Positions 23,339 through 32,148 of a stretch of 64,000 nt of DNA are shown here, piece after piece. Positions within the stretch are counted from its first letter, which is position 1; every line of letters starts with the position of its first letter. Both the position numbers and the translations under genes were made by a program. The notes under the pieces were generated by a model. It was not told where the DNA came from and ran no database searches. It saw only the letters and a list, made by a program, of their open reading frames with translations. This DNA comes from Haladaptatus salinisoli (GTDB lineage Archaea > Halobacteriota > Halobacteria > Halobacteriales > Haladaptataceae). The stretch is from positions 372,001 through 436,000 of the forward strand of contig NZ_CP085327.1 of the NCBI RefSeq assembly GCF_020614375.1, read 5' to 3'.

Positions 23339-24553
23339 ATGGCTTCATTCGAGTTCGTCCGCGAACACTCTCCCTACAAGAATCGGGAGGCGCTGTTGGA
23401 CGATTACACGCCGGACACGCTGGTCGGACGGGATTCCGAGTTGGAGGAGTACCACGGGGCCCTCCAGCCGGCCATCTACGGCGAGCAACCGGACAACATC
23501 TTTCTCTACGGGAAAGCGGGAGTGGGGAAGACCGCCGCCACGCGATTCCTGCTCGACAAACTGGAGAACAACGCCGACGATTACGACGACCTCGACATCT
23601 TCACCGAACTCGTCAACTGCGACGGGCTGAACTCCAGTTACCGCGTCGCCAGCCACCTCGTGAACATCCTCCGCGACCCCGCCAATCGCATCAGCGAAAC
23701 CGGCTACTCGCGGTCGCAGGTGTACGAACTGATGTGGGACGAACTCGACAGCCACGGTGGCATCATCCTCCTCGTGCTGGACGAGATCGACCACCTCAAG
23801 GACGACAGCATCCTCTATCAACTCTCACGCGCACGCGAGAACGAGAATTTGACCGAAGCCAGGATCGGTCTCATCGGCATCAGCAACGACCTCACGTTCC
23901 GTGACGGTCTCTCGCCGAAGGTTCGCTCGTCGCTCTGCGAACGCTCCATCTCCTTTTCGACCTACGATGCGAACGAACTCCGGGCCGTCCTCGAACAGCG
24001 CCGGGAAGTCGCGTTCAAGGACGACGTGCTCACGGACGACGTGATTCCGCTCTGCGCCGCCTTCGGCGCGCAGGAGTCCGGCGACGCGCGCAAGGCGCTC
24101 GACCTCCTGCTCAAGGCGGGCGACCTCGCCCGCGAGGAGAACGCCGAGAAGGTCTCCGAGGAGCACGTCCGCCGGGGCCGCGACCTGCTCGAACGGGAGC
24201 AGGTAGCCCGCGGCATCGCCGACCTGAACGATCACGAGCGGTTGGTCGTCTACGCCCTCGCCACGCTCGAAGCCGAGGGCGAGACGCCCGCTCGGTCTCG
24301 CGAAATCTACTCCCGGTACAAGGCGCTCTCGGAGGCGGCCCGGCGCGAAGCCCTCACCGCTCGCTGGCTCCGCGAGCACCTGGACGACCTCGCGATGCTC
24401 GGTATCCTCTCGGTCTCAGAAATCAACGAAGGTTCCGCGGGCGGGAAGTACCGCGAGTACGCCCTCCAGCAGGACCTGGCGGTCGTGCTCGACGCCTTAG
24501 AAGAGACGCTCGAAGCGATGGGCGTCCACACCAGCGTCAAGGGGTACGTTTAG
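23339..24553 (+). CDS. Orc1/Cdc6 family replication initiator
   Basis: A 404-residue AAA+ initiator. Walker A is GKAGVGKTA (residues 58-66), Walker B is LLVLDEIDHL, sensor I is GLIGISNDL, and the sensor II/lid region SGDARKALDLLLKAGDLA follows. The C-terminal third is the winged-helix domain that contacts the ORB dyad (DHERLVVYALATLEAEGE, then a wing near VSEINEGSAGGKYREY). The protein binds origin repeats, here most likely those directly upstream, and helps load the MCM helicase. Haloarchaea carry several orc genes; which paralogue (orc1, orc2 and so on) this is cannot be settled without alignment. Confidence 0.96.
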   Translation: MASFEFVREHSPYKNREALLDDYTPDTLVGRDSELEEYHGALQPAIYGEQPDNIFLYGKAGVGKTAATRFLLDKLENNADDYDDLDIFTELVNCDGLNSSYRVASHLVNILRDPANRISETGYSRSQVYELMWDELDSHGGIILLVLDEIDHLKDDSILYQLSRARENENLTEARIGLIGISNDLTFRDGLSPKVRSSLCERSISFSTYDANELRAVLEQRREVAFKDDVLTDDVIPLCAAFGAQESGDARKALDLLLKAGDLAREENAEKVSEEHVRRGRDLLEREQVARGIADLNDHERLVVYALATLEAEGETPARSREIYSRYKALSEAARREALTARWLREHLDDLAMLGILSVSEINEGSAGGKYREYALQQDLAVVLDALEETLEAMGVHTSVKGYV

Positions 24554-24780
24554 TCCGACGCCCGGTCGTCACGTCCGTCTCACCGCACTCGCTGCGGACG
24601 CCCGTCTCGCCCCGCAGATCGCGGCGAGCTAATCGCTCGCTACGCCGGTTCGAGGCGGATTTCGGAACGGGGTTGTCCCGATTACCGCGGCGAAACGTCA
24701 CCTGATTCGTCCCCGTTCATCCTCCCGCGCCGCGAACGATGAACTCCGTTTATTGGCGTGCCCGAAGTGGCCTCCGTGGT

Positions 24781-25392
24781 ATGAGGAACGACAGAACGAC
24801 CGACGGCCGAACGCGTCACCGAAACCAGACTCGAAGCGACCGAACCCGCCGCCGGGGTCAGACACGGAGGCGATTTCTCGCGCTCACCGGGGGTGCGCTC
24901 GTCGGAGTCACCGCGGGTTCCGCGGTTTCGAGCGCCCAGCAGACGCCACAACCCGCGGAATCGTTCCGCCTCGGCGGGGAAGTACAGGCGTGGCAGGGGC
25001 GCGCACCGCAGTCCATCTCCGGGCAGGAGAACCCGACGCTCCAGCTCCAGACGGGGCAGGTGTACGAGGTGACGTGGGAGAACCTGGACGGCCAGCCGCA
25101 CAACTTCGCGCTACAGAACTCCGACGGACAGAACCTCGCCGTCATCTTCCCGGACGTCCAGACGAACACCGGCGGCGGAGGCGGTGGCGGCGGTGGCGGA
25201 GGCGGCGGAGGCGGCGGACAGGTACAGCCGCCGCAGGACGCCATCGAGGTGACGGAAACCGTCTCCCAGCAGGGTGCGACCCAGACGCTCCGATTCGTCG
25301 CCACGCAGGACGTCGCGCGGTACATCTGCGTCGTCCACCCGACGACGATGGTCGGACAGGTGAACCAGCAGGGCGGTGGCGGAGGCGGGTAA
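24781..25392 (+). CDS. Tat-exported cupredoxin with a polyglycine insertion
   Basis: A 203-residue blue-copper-like protein. The signal peptide carries TRRRFLALTGG and ends near SSAQ. Copper ligands of a type I site are present: His in GQPHNFALQ, Cys and His in RYICVVHPTTMVG, and the Met of the same loop. Between the first ligand region and the second half lies a run of 16 glycines, an insertion unusual for cupredoxins that probably forms a flexible loop, and the protein ends in another glycine run. The start at 24781 (MRNDRTTDG) is preferred over one 14 codons upstream. It is probably a surface electron carrier or a cytochrome-oxidase-related domain, similar to halocyanins but not a clear member. 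Confidence 0.88.
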   Translation: MRNDRTTDGRTRHRNQTRSDRTRRRGQTRRRFLALTGGALVGVTAGSAVSSAQQTPQPAESFRLGGEVQAWQGRAPQSISGQENPTLQLQTGQVYEVTWENLDGQPHNFALQNSDGQNLAVIFPDVQTNTGGGGGGGGGGGGGGGGQVQPPQDAIEVTETVSQQGATQTLRFVATQDVARYICVVHPTTMVGQVNQQGGGGGG

Positions 25393-25436
25393 CCAAGGCG
25401 GCGGCCAGTGAGGCGGTTCGCTCGAAAGAGGGGGCG

Positions 25437-26771
25437 CTAATCGGACGTTTCCGTCTCCTCCCGCGTTCGACCCTCGACCGTGACGCGAGCGATGCGATTG
25501 TCATCCACTCGGTCGACGTGCAGGCTGTAACCGTCTACCTCCACGCTATCGCCGACTTCCGGGGCGCGACCCAACCGGCTCAACACGAGGCCGCCGATGG
25601 TCTCGAAATCCTCGCTCCGGAAGTCGGCGCCGAGCACCTCGTTGACCGTTTGGATGGCGACGCGACCGTCCATGGTGTACGCACCGCCGTCGAGCTTCTC
25701 GATGGACGGCTCTTGCTCTTCGGCGTCGAATTCGTCGCGGATATCGCCGACGATCTCCTCCACGATATCTTCGACGGTCACGATTCCCTCGAACGCGCCC
25801 CACTCGTCGATGACCACGGCCATCTGTATCTCCCGGTCTTGGAACTCGGCGAGGAGGTCGTCGATGCGCCTGTCCTCGGGAATGACGAGTATTTCGCGCG
25901 CGATGTCGTGGGCGGTGGACGCGCTCTCGCCGGACTCGGTGACGCGGAGCACGTCCTTGACGTGGACGAACCCCGTCGGCTGTTCTCCCGTTTCGCCGTC
26001 GAGCACGAGGTACCGGGTGTGGCTGCCCTCGGCGGCGACCGACCGAAGCGTTTCGAGGGGCATCGACGCCGAGACGGTTTCCACGTCCGGCCGCGGTACC
26101 ATGATTTCGCGGGCGACCGTGTCGCCGAACTCGAAGACGCTCTCTATCATCTCCGCCTCCTCGGTGTCGATGTGGCCCTGTTCCTGCGACTTCGAGAGAA
26201 CCATCCGCACGTCCTCCTCGGTGTGCACTTCCTCGGTCTCGGCCGCCGGCGAGACGCCGACGAGACGGGTGAAGAAGTTGGCGGTCCCGTTGAACACGAT
26301 GATGCCGGGGACGAAGGCGTAGTAGAAGAACTTCATCGGCGGGGCGACCACGAGCGCGATTCGCTCGGCCTCTTGGATGGCGAACGTCTTCGGCGCGAGT
26401 TCGCCGAAGACGACGTGGAGGAACGTGATGAACCCGAATCCCAGCGCGACGGCCGCCACGTGGATGGCGCTCGCCGGGAGGAACGACCCGAGAACCGGTT
26501 CGATGAGCGCCGCGACGGCCGGCTCTCCGATCCAACCCAGTCCGAGGGAAGAGAGGGTGATGCCGAGCTGACAGACAGCGAGGTAGTCGTCCAAGTTCCG
26601 CGTCGCCTCCTCGACCAGTTTCGCGGAGCGCCTCCCCTCGTCGACGAGGGCGCGGACCCTCGTCGGGCGTATTCGCACGAAGGCGAACTCCGCGGCCACG
26701 AAGAGCCCGTTCATGAACACCAAGAAGAACGCGACGAGAAGCTGAAAGAGAGAGACGGCGAGGTCTACCAT
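25437..26771 (-). CDS. CNNM/hemolysin-like membrane protein with CBS pair and CorC domain
   Basis: A 444-residue protein. The DUF21/CNNM membrane domain comes first (VAFFLVFMNGLFVAAEFAFVR, then QLGITLSSLGLGWIGEPAV), followed by a two-CBS cytosolic module (IMVPRPDVETVSASMPLE, MAVVIDEWGAFEGIVTVED) and a C-terminal CorC/HlyC transporter-associated domain (AYTMDGRVAIQTVNEVL). CNNM/CorC proteins are linked to magnesium or sodium-driven ion export. A related but shorter protein without the last domain is encoded at 47572. It lies alone, convergent with the cupredoxin. Confidence 0.95.
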   Translation of the reverse strand: MVDLAVSLFQLLVAFFLVFMNGLFVAAEFAFVRIRPTRVRALVDEGRRSAKLVEEATRNLDDYLAVCQLGITLSSLGLGWIGEPAVAALIEPVLGSFLPASAIHVAAVALGFGFITFLHVVFGELAPKTFAIQEAERIALVVAPPMKFFYYAFVPGIIVFNGTANFFTRLVGVSPAAETEEVHTEEDVRMVLSKSQEQGHIDTEEAEMIESVFEFGDTVAREIMVPRPDVETVSASMPLETLRSVAAEGSHTRYLVLDGETGEQPTGFVHVKDVLRVTESGESASTAHDIAREILVIPEDRRIDDLLAEFQDREIQMAVVIDEWGAFEGIVTVEDIVEEIVGDIRDEFDAEEQEPSIEKLDGGAYTMDGRVAIQTVNEVLGADFRSEDFETIGGLVLSRLGRAPEVGDSVEVDGYSLHVDRVDDNRIARVTVEGRTREETETSD

Positions 26772-26941
26772 CGTTTCGGTAACCGTGAGTCGTCCTTACC
26801 CGACGCGCCGTCGGGCGGAGCGCCGGCGTTCGGCGGTTCGGGCGTGGGATGGTCGTGAAGAACGTTCGGTCCGAGGTCGAGGGAGCCGCGCGCGTCGGTG
26901 ACGGTACGGAGATCGCCGTCCGGTTCGGCGGAGCTGAGCAT
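26765..26941 (-). CDS. Possible small protein of 58 residues
   Basis: An ATG at 26941 opens MLSSAEPDGDLRTVTDARG and ends after KDDSRLPKRW, overlapping the start of the CNNM gene by seven bases. The composition is polar and proline-rich, without a hydrophobic core or cysteines. The overlap with the next gene fits an operon, but nothing else supports it and it could be a chance frame in the 297-base gap 26772-27067. Confidence 0.3.
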   Translation of the reverse strand: MLSSAEPDGDLRTVTDARGSLDLGPNVLHDHPTPEPPNAGAPPDGASGKDDSRLPKRW

Positions 26942-27067
26942 ACCTAATCGTAGTTCGTCACGTACCAAAACGGTAGCGACGAACGACGTCGAACGCGGCC
27001 GACTCGACGGTTCGTTCCGGCGTCGGTTCCGCGACGCAGGCCGGAGAAGTTCGGCGAGACCGAGGGC

Positions 27068-28846
27068 TCAGCCGAGCATCCGCGGTCGCTTGAAGTACTG
27101 CTTGATACCGTCCGCGGCCCTGTAGGCCAGCGCGCCGACCGTCCCGGTGGGGTTGTAGCCGCTGTTGTGCGGGAACGCCGACGCCCCCGGAACGAAGAGG
27201 TTCTCCGCGTCCCAGCACTGGAGGTAGGAGTTGACGACGGAGTCGTCCGAGTTCGCCCCCATGATGGCTCCGCCCGTGTTGTGCGTGGACTGGTACGGGC
27301 GGATGTCGTAGTGGCCGTTCTCGCCGATGACGCTCGTTCCGACGCCCATCTTCGTCGGGTTCATCGCCTCGACGATTTCGGCGCAGCGCCGCCCTTCGAA
27401 CTCGGCGAGTTTGCGGTCTTGCTCGGTCCAGTCGAACGTCATCCGGAGCAGGGGGTCGCCCCACTCGTCGGTGTAGGTCGGGTCCAAGTCGAGGTAGTTC
27501 GTCCGGTGGGGGAGGACGGCCCCTTGCGCCGAGATGTTGACGGTGCTGTTGTGGTACTTGACGCTGGCGCGCTTGAACGCGGCCCCCCACTCTTTGTCCA
27601 CGCCGGGCGGCGCGTCGTTGTTCGCGATGGGTCGTTTTCCGGTCTGGCTGATGGCGATGTTGCCGCCGTGCAGGAAGTCGAGGTCGGTGTGGTCGAAGTT
27701 GTCGCCGTTCCAGTCGTCCACCGCCGCCCCGAGCGCGCCCGCCCCCATGTAGAGGTTCCACTCCTCGTCGTCGAAGAAGCCCGCCGCGCTGCCGCCGAAG
27801 TTCTGGTAACAGTAGTTCTTCCCGACGACGCCCTCGCCCGTCTCCGGGTCGTACGGTTCGCCGATGTCCGAGAGCAAGAGCAGTTTGACGTTCCACAGGC
27901 CGTAGGCGGTGAGCGCGACGACCTCGGCCGGTTGGACGTACACCGTGTTGTCGACGGTGTCGACGTACTTCACGCCGGTCACGCGCCCCTCCTTCTCGTC
28001 GTAGACGAGGCGGCGCGCGTCGCACTGCGTTCGCAGTTCGAAGTTCCCGGTCTCCTGCGCGACCGGCAGCACGGTGACCGTCGGGTCGGCTTTCGCGCCC
28101 CACTCGCAGCCGAACCGTTCGCAGTAGCCGCAGTACTGGCACGGTCCGCGGGCGACGCCGTCGGGATTGGTGTAAGCCTCCGAGAGGTTCGCCGAGGGTG
28201 CCATGAACGGGTGGAGGCCGACGCTGGACGAGGCTTCCATGAACCGGCCCAGCACCGGCGAAGTAATCATCGGTTGCGTCGGGAAGTCCTCGTTTCGCGG
28301 CCCCTCGAACGGATTACCCTCGTCTTGAATCTCGCCGTTCAGGTTGCCCGCCGCGCCGGAGATGCCGGTCATCTTCTCGAACTCGAGGTAGTACGGTCTG
28401 AGTTCCTCGTAGGTGATGCCCCAGTCCTGTAGTTGCATCTCCTCGGGGATCTTCCCCGGGCCGTACCGGTCGAGCGTCTCGGAGCGAATCTGGAAGTCGT
28501 AGGGGAGGAATCGCCACGTCTGTCCGTTCCAGTGGACGCCCGCGCCGCCGACGCCCTTGCCGGGGAGGAACGACCCGAGTTGTCGCATCGGTAGCGCGCG
28601 CTGGTTCGGGTTGTTCCGGAACGTGAGCGTTCCCTTCGAGAGGTCCTGCATCATCTCGTAGCGCAGAGCGTAACGCAGTTCGTTGTGCATCGTGAGGTAG
28701 TCCTCCGGGCCGCGCTCTTGGCCGCGTTCGATGCCGACGACCTGCTTGCCGTCTTCGGCGAGTTCCTTGGCGATGATACCGCCCGTCCACCCGACGCCGA
28801 CGCAGACCACGTCGACGGGGTCCAACACTTCAGGCATCGGCGTCAC
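27068..28846 (-). CDS. GMC family dehydrogenase, FAD subunit (gluconate/sugar dehydrogenase type)
   Basis: A 592-residue flavoprotein. The FAD fold is at the N-terminus (VDVVCVGVGWTGGIIAKEL, GIERG), followed by the GMC box GKGVGGAGVHWNG, a cysteine cluster GPCQYCGYCERFGCEWGA, and a C-terminal active-site segment with the conserved His and Asn (STHNTGGAIMG, NSGYNPTGTVGALAYR). It resembles the catalytic subunit of membrane-bound gluconate/fructose dehydrogenases. The four-cysteine cluster is like the site which in fungal and bacterial relatives binds a 3Fe-4S cluster. It overlaps its upstream partner (subunit 3) by 17 bases. No cytochrome c subunit is in the window, so the electron acceptor is unknown. 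Confidence 0.94.
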   Translation of the reverse strand: MTPMPEVLDPVDVVCVGVGWTGGIIAKELAEDGKQVVGIERGQERGPEDYLTMHNELRYALRYEMMQDLSKGTLTFRNNPNQRALPMRQLGSFLPGKGVGGAGVHWNGQTWRFLPYDFQIRSETLDRYGPGKIPEEMQLQDWGITYEELRPYYLEFEKMTGISGAAGNLNGEIQDEGNPFEGPRNEDFPTQPMITSPVLGRFMEASSSVGLHPFMAPSANLSEAYTNPDGVARGPCQYCGYCERFGCEWGAKADPTVTVLPVAQETGNFELRTQCDARRLVYDEKEGRVTGVKYVDTVDNTVYVQPAEVVALTAYGLWNVKLLLLSDIGEPYDPETGEGVVGKNYCYQNFGGSAAGFFDDEEWNLYMGAGALGAAVDDWNGDNFDHTDLDFLHGGNIAISQTGKRPIANNDAPPGVDKEWGAAFKRASVKYHNSTVNISAQGAVLPHRTNYLDLDPTYTDEWGDPLLRMTFDWTEQDRKLAEFEGRRCAEIVEAMNPTKMGVGTSVIGENGHYDIRPYQSTHNTGGAIMGANSDDSVVNSYLQCWDAENLFVPGASAFPHNSGYNPTGTVGALAYRAADGIKQYFKRPRMLG

Positions 28847-29777
28847 CCCCTTCGTCCTCTCCGCTTTCGTGGGAGTGGTGTCCGCCGCTCCCGTTCTCGT
28901 CGTTCCGACCGTCCCTCTTCAGTTCGTAGCGCGAACCGTGGTCGTGGTTGTGGACCGCGCCCTGCGACCCCGACGAGCCGGACGACCCCGCGCCGGTCTC
29001 GATGCCGACGGACTCCACGTCGTCCGCGACGCTTCGCGGCGGAATCCGGATGAATCCCTCCCTGCCGATTAACTGCTTGTAGCTCCCGAGCGCCCCCGGC
29101 GACCCGGGGAATTGCTTCATCCGCCACCCCTGCATGCCGCGATTGCCGTCGTAGGCCGGGTCGCAGTACGCGCCCTCGAAGACGTTCGTGCGAAAGAGCG
29201 TGAAGAACTCCGACGGCTTGACCGACCGGAAGGTGTCCACCTCGTCGTTTTCGAGCGCTTCGAGCACCGCGACCTGCTGGTCGGCCGAAAGGTCGACGAA
29301 GCTGCTACCGTAGCGGTTGTTCGTGTACTCCTCGATCCACCCTAGCGCCAAATCGTAGGCCTCCCGCGGGACGAGGTTCGACTGCCACCCCTGGTTCGGA
29401 ATCGCACCCTCGAATTGGTTGATGAACGGCCCTTTCATGTACCAGTTCGCCCCCTCTCCCCACCCGTTGGACAGTCCGGCGAGTTGGCGGTCGATGAAGT
29501 AGACGACGCCGAGTTCGACCGCGCCCGGGCCGAACTCGTCGGATGGAAACACGCGGGCGGCCATCGCCTGCACCGTGCGCGCTTGGTCGATATCGAGTTC
29601 GACGAGCGCGTCCTCGTCTATCCCCGCGTCCCCCTCCGGCGCGTCCTGTTGCGTCCGGCCGCGGGCGACGTCCGCCGCTTGCCCCGCGAGCAGCATCGCG
29701 CCCCCCGCGAACCCGGACTGTTCGAGGAATCCGCGCCGAGTGAAGTCGAATCGTGTCTCTGGTTGCTCTTCTGACAT
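28830..29777 (-). CDS. Gluconate 2-dehydrogenase subunit 3 family protein, Tat-exported
   Basis: A 315-residue small-subunit homologue. The Tat motif is TRRGFLEQSG with a following hydrophobic stretch, so the complex is exported folded together with the FAD subunit, which lacks a signal of its own. The core has the family features (TVQAMAARVFPSDEFGPGAVE, VYFIDRQLAGL, NRYGSSFVDLSADQQ, FRTNVFEGAYCDPAYDGN). The last 70 residues are a His-, Gly- and Asp-rich tail (VHNHDHGSRYE, GGHHSHESGEDEG), which could bind metal. It precedes and overlaps the catalytic gene. Confidence 0.93.
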   Translation of the reverse strand: MSEEQPETRFDFTRRGFLEQSGFAGGAMLLAGQAADVARGRTQQDAPEGDAGIDEDALVELDIDQARTVQAMAARVFPSDEFGPGAVELGVVYFIDRQLAGLSNGWGEGANWYMKGPFINQFEGAIPNQGWQSNLVPREAYDLALGWIEEYTNNRYGSSFVDLSADQQVAVLEALENDEVDTFRSVKPSEFFTLFRTNVFEGAYCDPAYDGNRGMQGWRMKQFPGSPGALGSYKQLIGREGFIRIPPRSVADDVESVGIETGAGSSGSSGSQGAVHNHDHGSRYELKRDGRNDENGSGGHHSHESGEDEGGDADA

Positions 29778-29949
29778 CGTATCCCGGTGGTTCGACCAGT
29801 GCCACCGAATAGTAACTATCGACCGTTATGGACAGTTCACGGAGTATTCCGACGTTTGCCGCGGTATCCGAGGCGGTAATCGTTCGTGTCACCGGCGAAC
29901 GACGCGAACGGTCTGGTCGGTTTAACGCGCAGACCGAAGTACGCCAAGT

Positions 29950-30867
29950 GTGATGCAGACGTATCATATCACCGTCGTTTTGATGACGCTCGCGCTCGCC
30001 GCCGGTCCCGCGGTCGGAGGTGTCGCGGTCGGGGACGCTGCGGTAGCGGACGGCGTTCCGGGACGGGAGTTGACCGACCAGCGACCCGGCGTCGACCAGC
30101 AATTCGGTGCCGTCGAGCAACGGAACGACGCGCAGGGAACGCAGCAGAACAACGCTACCTTCGAACCGGTGCAGATAGAGGGGGAGACGGTCTCGGTGGC
30201 CGGCGTTCCGCTCCGGGTCGAACAGGGACTGTTGACGCTCCGAAACGGGACGCTGTCGCTGTTCGTGAAGCGCGGCGCGGTGGTCGCGGGGGACGCGTCG
30301 GCGGCGGTGACGAACGCGCGGTTCGCGGTGGGTGACGACGTGACGCCCGCCGAGGCGCGGCAGGTTCGGCGGGGAATCGAACGCGGAAATCCCGCCGTTT
30401 TCCCGCCGGAGGGCGTCACCCACGCCCGGTTCGCGCTCGGTCTCGTCGCGGTCGAAGCGAACGGAATCGTCTTCCGCGATACGAACGTCAATACGAGCGT
30501 CGGGGAACCGCGCGTTCCCCCGGGCGGGGAACTCGCCGGCCCGCGAGAGGGGTCCTTCGAGGTGACGAACATCAGCGCGCCGGAGAACGTCTCGGTCGGC
30601 CAGTCGTTCGAAGTCTCGGCGCAGGTTCGAAATCCGGGCGACAGGGCCGGAGCGGAGGTGGTGCAGTACCGATTCGGCGGGGTTGTCGTTCAGAGTCGGC
30701 CGGTGACGCTGGGGCCGGGCGAATCGGAGACGGTGACCTTCGAGATCAGTTCGGGCCAGATCGCGGGCGAACCGGGAACCTACGACCACGGCGTGTACGC
30801 CTTCGCCAGCAATCAAACGGCGCAAATCACGCTCACCGGCGGGCAGAACCAGAGCGCTCGGTCGTGA
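29950..30867 (+). CDS. Exported protein with a CARDB-like C-terminal domain
   Basis: A 305-residue protein. It has a classical Sec-type signal (VVLMTLALAAGPAVGGVA) without twin arginines. Residues about 60-200 are a beta-rich domain of unknown kind (GETVSVAGVPLRVEQGLL, LRNGTLSLFVKRGAVV). The C-terminal 90 residues are an Ig-like CARDB domain (FEVTNISAPENVSVGQSFE, then AQVRNPGDRAGAEVV, LGPGESETVTFEI), common in haloarchaeal surface proteins. Several N-x-S/T sequons (NATF, NGTL, NVSV, NQTA) suggest N-glycosylation. A short linker is Gln/Asn-rich. Surface function is likely but unspecified. Confidence 0.85.
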   Translation: MMQTYHITVVLMTLALAAGPAVGGVAVGDAAVADGVPGRELTDQRPGVDQQFGAVEQRNDAQGTQQNNATFEPVQIEGETVSVAGVPLRVEQGLLTLRNGTLSLFVKRGAVVAGDASAAVTNARFAVGDDVTPAEARQVRRGIERGNPAVFPPEGVTHARFALGLVAVEANGIVFRDTNVNTSVGEPRVPPGGELAGPREGSFEVTNISAPENVSVGQSFEVSAQVRNPGDRAGAEVVQYRFGGVVVQSRPVTLGPGESETVTFEISSGQIAGEPGTYDHGVYAFASNQTAQITLTGGQNQSARS

Positions 30868-30952
30868 CGACGGATTCCCGACGCCGTCGGCCATCAGTTC
30901 GTGAGAGATTCCTCCCCGCCAGAGCTAACACGCCTCCCGCCGAGCGACCGAT

Positions 30953-31723
30953 ATGAACGCGACGACGGGGTTCGTCACGCAGGTGGGGATGGCCTACGAG
31001 GAGGCGTTCGAAGTCGCGGGCGACCTCGGTTTCGACTACGTCGAACTGATGATGGACGGGCCGACCGAACGCCGGCACCTCGACCCGGGCGCGGTGCGAG
31101 CGCGGGCCGACGAGTGCGACATCGACCTCGCGGTCCACCTCCCGTTCGCCCTCGACGTCGGGACGCCGTTCGAGCACGTTCGGAACGGGGCCGTCCGGGA
31201 GTTGCGGGCGGCCATCGAGACTGCGAGCGAGTTCGGGGCGACGAAGGGGGTCGTCCACGCCAGTTCGAGCGCGTGGAAACCGGCGTGGAACGCCGAGGTG
31301 ATCCGGTCGAACGTGATCGATTCGGTGGCGACCCTCGACGAGTTCGCCCGCGAGCGCGAATTCGAAATCTGCGTCGAGAACATCCCCGGCGGCTGGTTCT
31401 CCATTCAGGACTTCGACCGCATCTTCGAGGAGACGGACGCCTCGATGACCCTCGACACCGGTCACGCGAGGATGGACGGACTGGACTCGGAGGGCATCGC
31501 CGCGTTCGTCGGCGAGCGCGGCGACCGAATCTCGCACTTCCACCTGAACGACACGCGACTGGCGGAGGACGAACACCTCCCGTTCGGGGCGGGAACCCTC
31601 GACTTCGGTGCGATACTCGGCGCACTGCCCGACGGTTGGGAGGGAACCCTCTCGCTGGAGGTGTTCACGCTCGATTACGGCTACATCGAGACCAGTAAGG
31701 AGTACTTGGACGAGTTGCTGTGA
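30953..31723 (+). CDS. Sugar phosphate isomerase/epimerase (xylose-isomerase-like TIM barrel)
   Basis: A 256-residue AP-endonuclease-2/xylose-isomerase-like barrel protein. Metal-binding positions are visible in order: LGFDYVELMMDGP, CDIDLAVHLPFALDVG (His), TKGVVHASSS, EICVENIPGGWFS (Glu), MTLDTGHARMDG (Asp, His), ISHFHLNDT (His) and SLEVFTLDYGYIE. The set of a Glu, two Asp and three His fits a divalent metal site. Many haloarchaea carry this gene for sugar or cyclitol metabolism or for DNA-repair-like roles; the substrate is not decided. Its neighbourhood with a fructokinase-like gene at 32149 suggests sugar catabolism. Confidence 0.92.
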   Translation: MNATTGFVTQVGMAYEEAFEVAGDLGFDYVELMMDGPTERRHLDPGAVRARADECDIDLAVHLPFALDVGTPFEHVRNGAVRELRAAIETASEFGATKGVVHASSSAWKPAWNAEVIRSNVIDSVATLDEFAREREFEICVENIPGGWFSIQDFDRIFEETDASMTLDTGHARMDGLDSEGIAAFVGERGDRISHFHLNDTRLAEDEHLPFGAGTLDFGAILGALPDGWEGTLSLEVFTLDYGYIETSKEYLDELL

Positions 31724-31789
31724 GTCGCGGCAGCCCGACACGTCGAAATGACAGCATTTTTCGCTCGTCGACACCCCTCTGCGAGAAAG

Positions 31790-32026
31790 ATGGTTCGTGA
31801 GGATATCTACCGGGGGGCGCTCGTCGGGTTGCTCTCCCTGATTTCGTTGCAGTTAGTGGTCGTTATTCAACTGCTGAGCGACGAGTTCGACGCGGCGGAG
31901 ATATTCGAGGTTTTGGGGTTCGTCGCGACGTACGTCCCCGTGCTCGTCGCGGTGATTCTGCTCGCGTACTGGTACGGTGCGGTGAAGGGTTCGAGAGCGA
32001 GCGCCTCGCCCGACGAACGACGGTGA
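31790..32026 (+). CDS. Small two-helix membrane protein
   Basis: A 78-residue protein with two membrane segments (LVGLLSLISLQLVVVIQLL and VATYVPVLVAVILLAYWYG) and short charged ends. The ATG at 31790 (MVREDIYRG) is preferred over one 14 codons upstream because the extra sequence (FFARRHPSARK) is basic and not membrane-like. It lies between the isomerase and the sugar kinase on the same strand. Function is unknown; the composition is typical of real haloarchaeal membrane proteins. Confidence 0.7.
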   Translation: MVREDIYRGALVGLLSLISLQLVVVIQLLSDEFDAAEIFEVLGFVATYVPVLVAVILLAYWYGAVKGSRASASPDERR

Positions 32027-32148
32027 GTCCGACGGGGTTCGAGCGGTCGAACGGGCTCCTGGGGCGGTGCCGCCGGTAGAAAGCCCGAGTGACGTCATCC
32101 GAGGACGGGTGAGCAAATCCTTTGGCGCTGGCTCGCCCACGCGAAACC

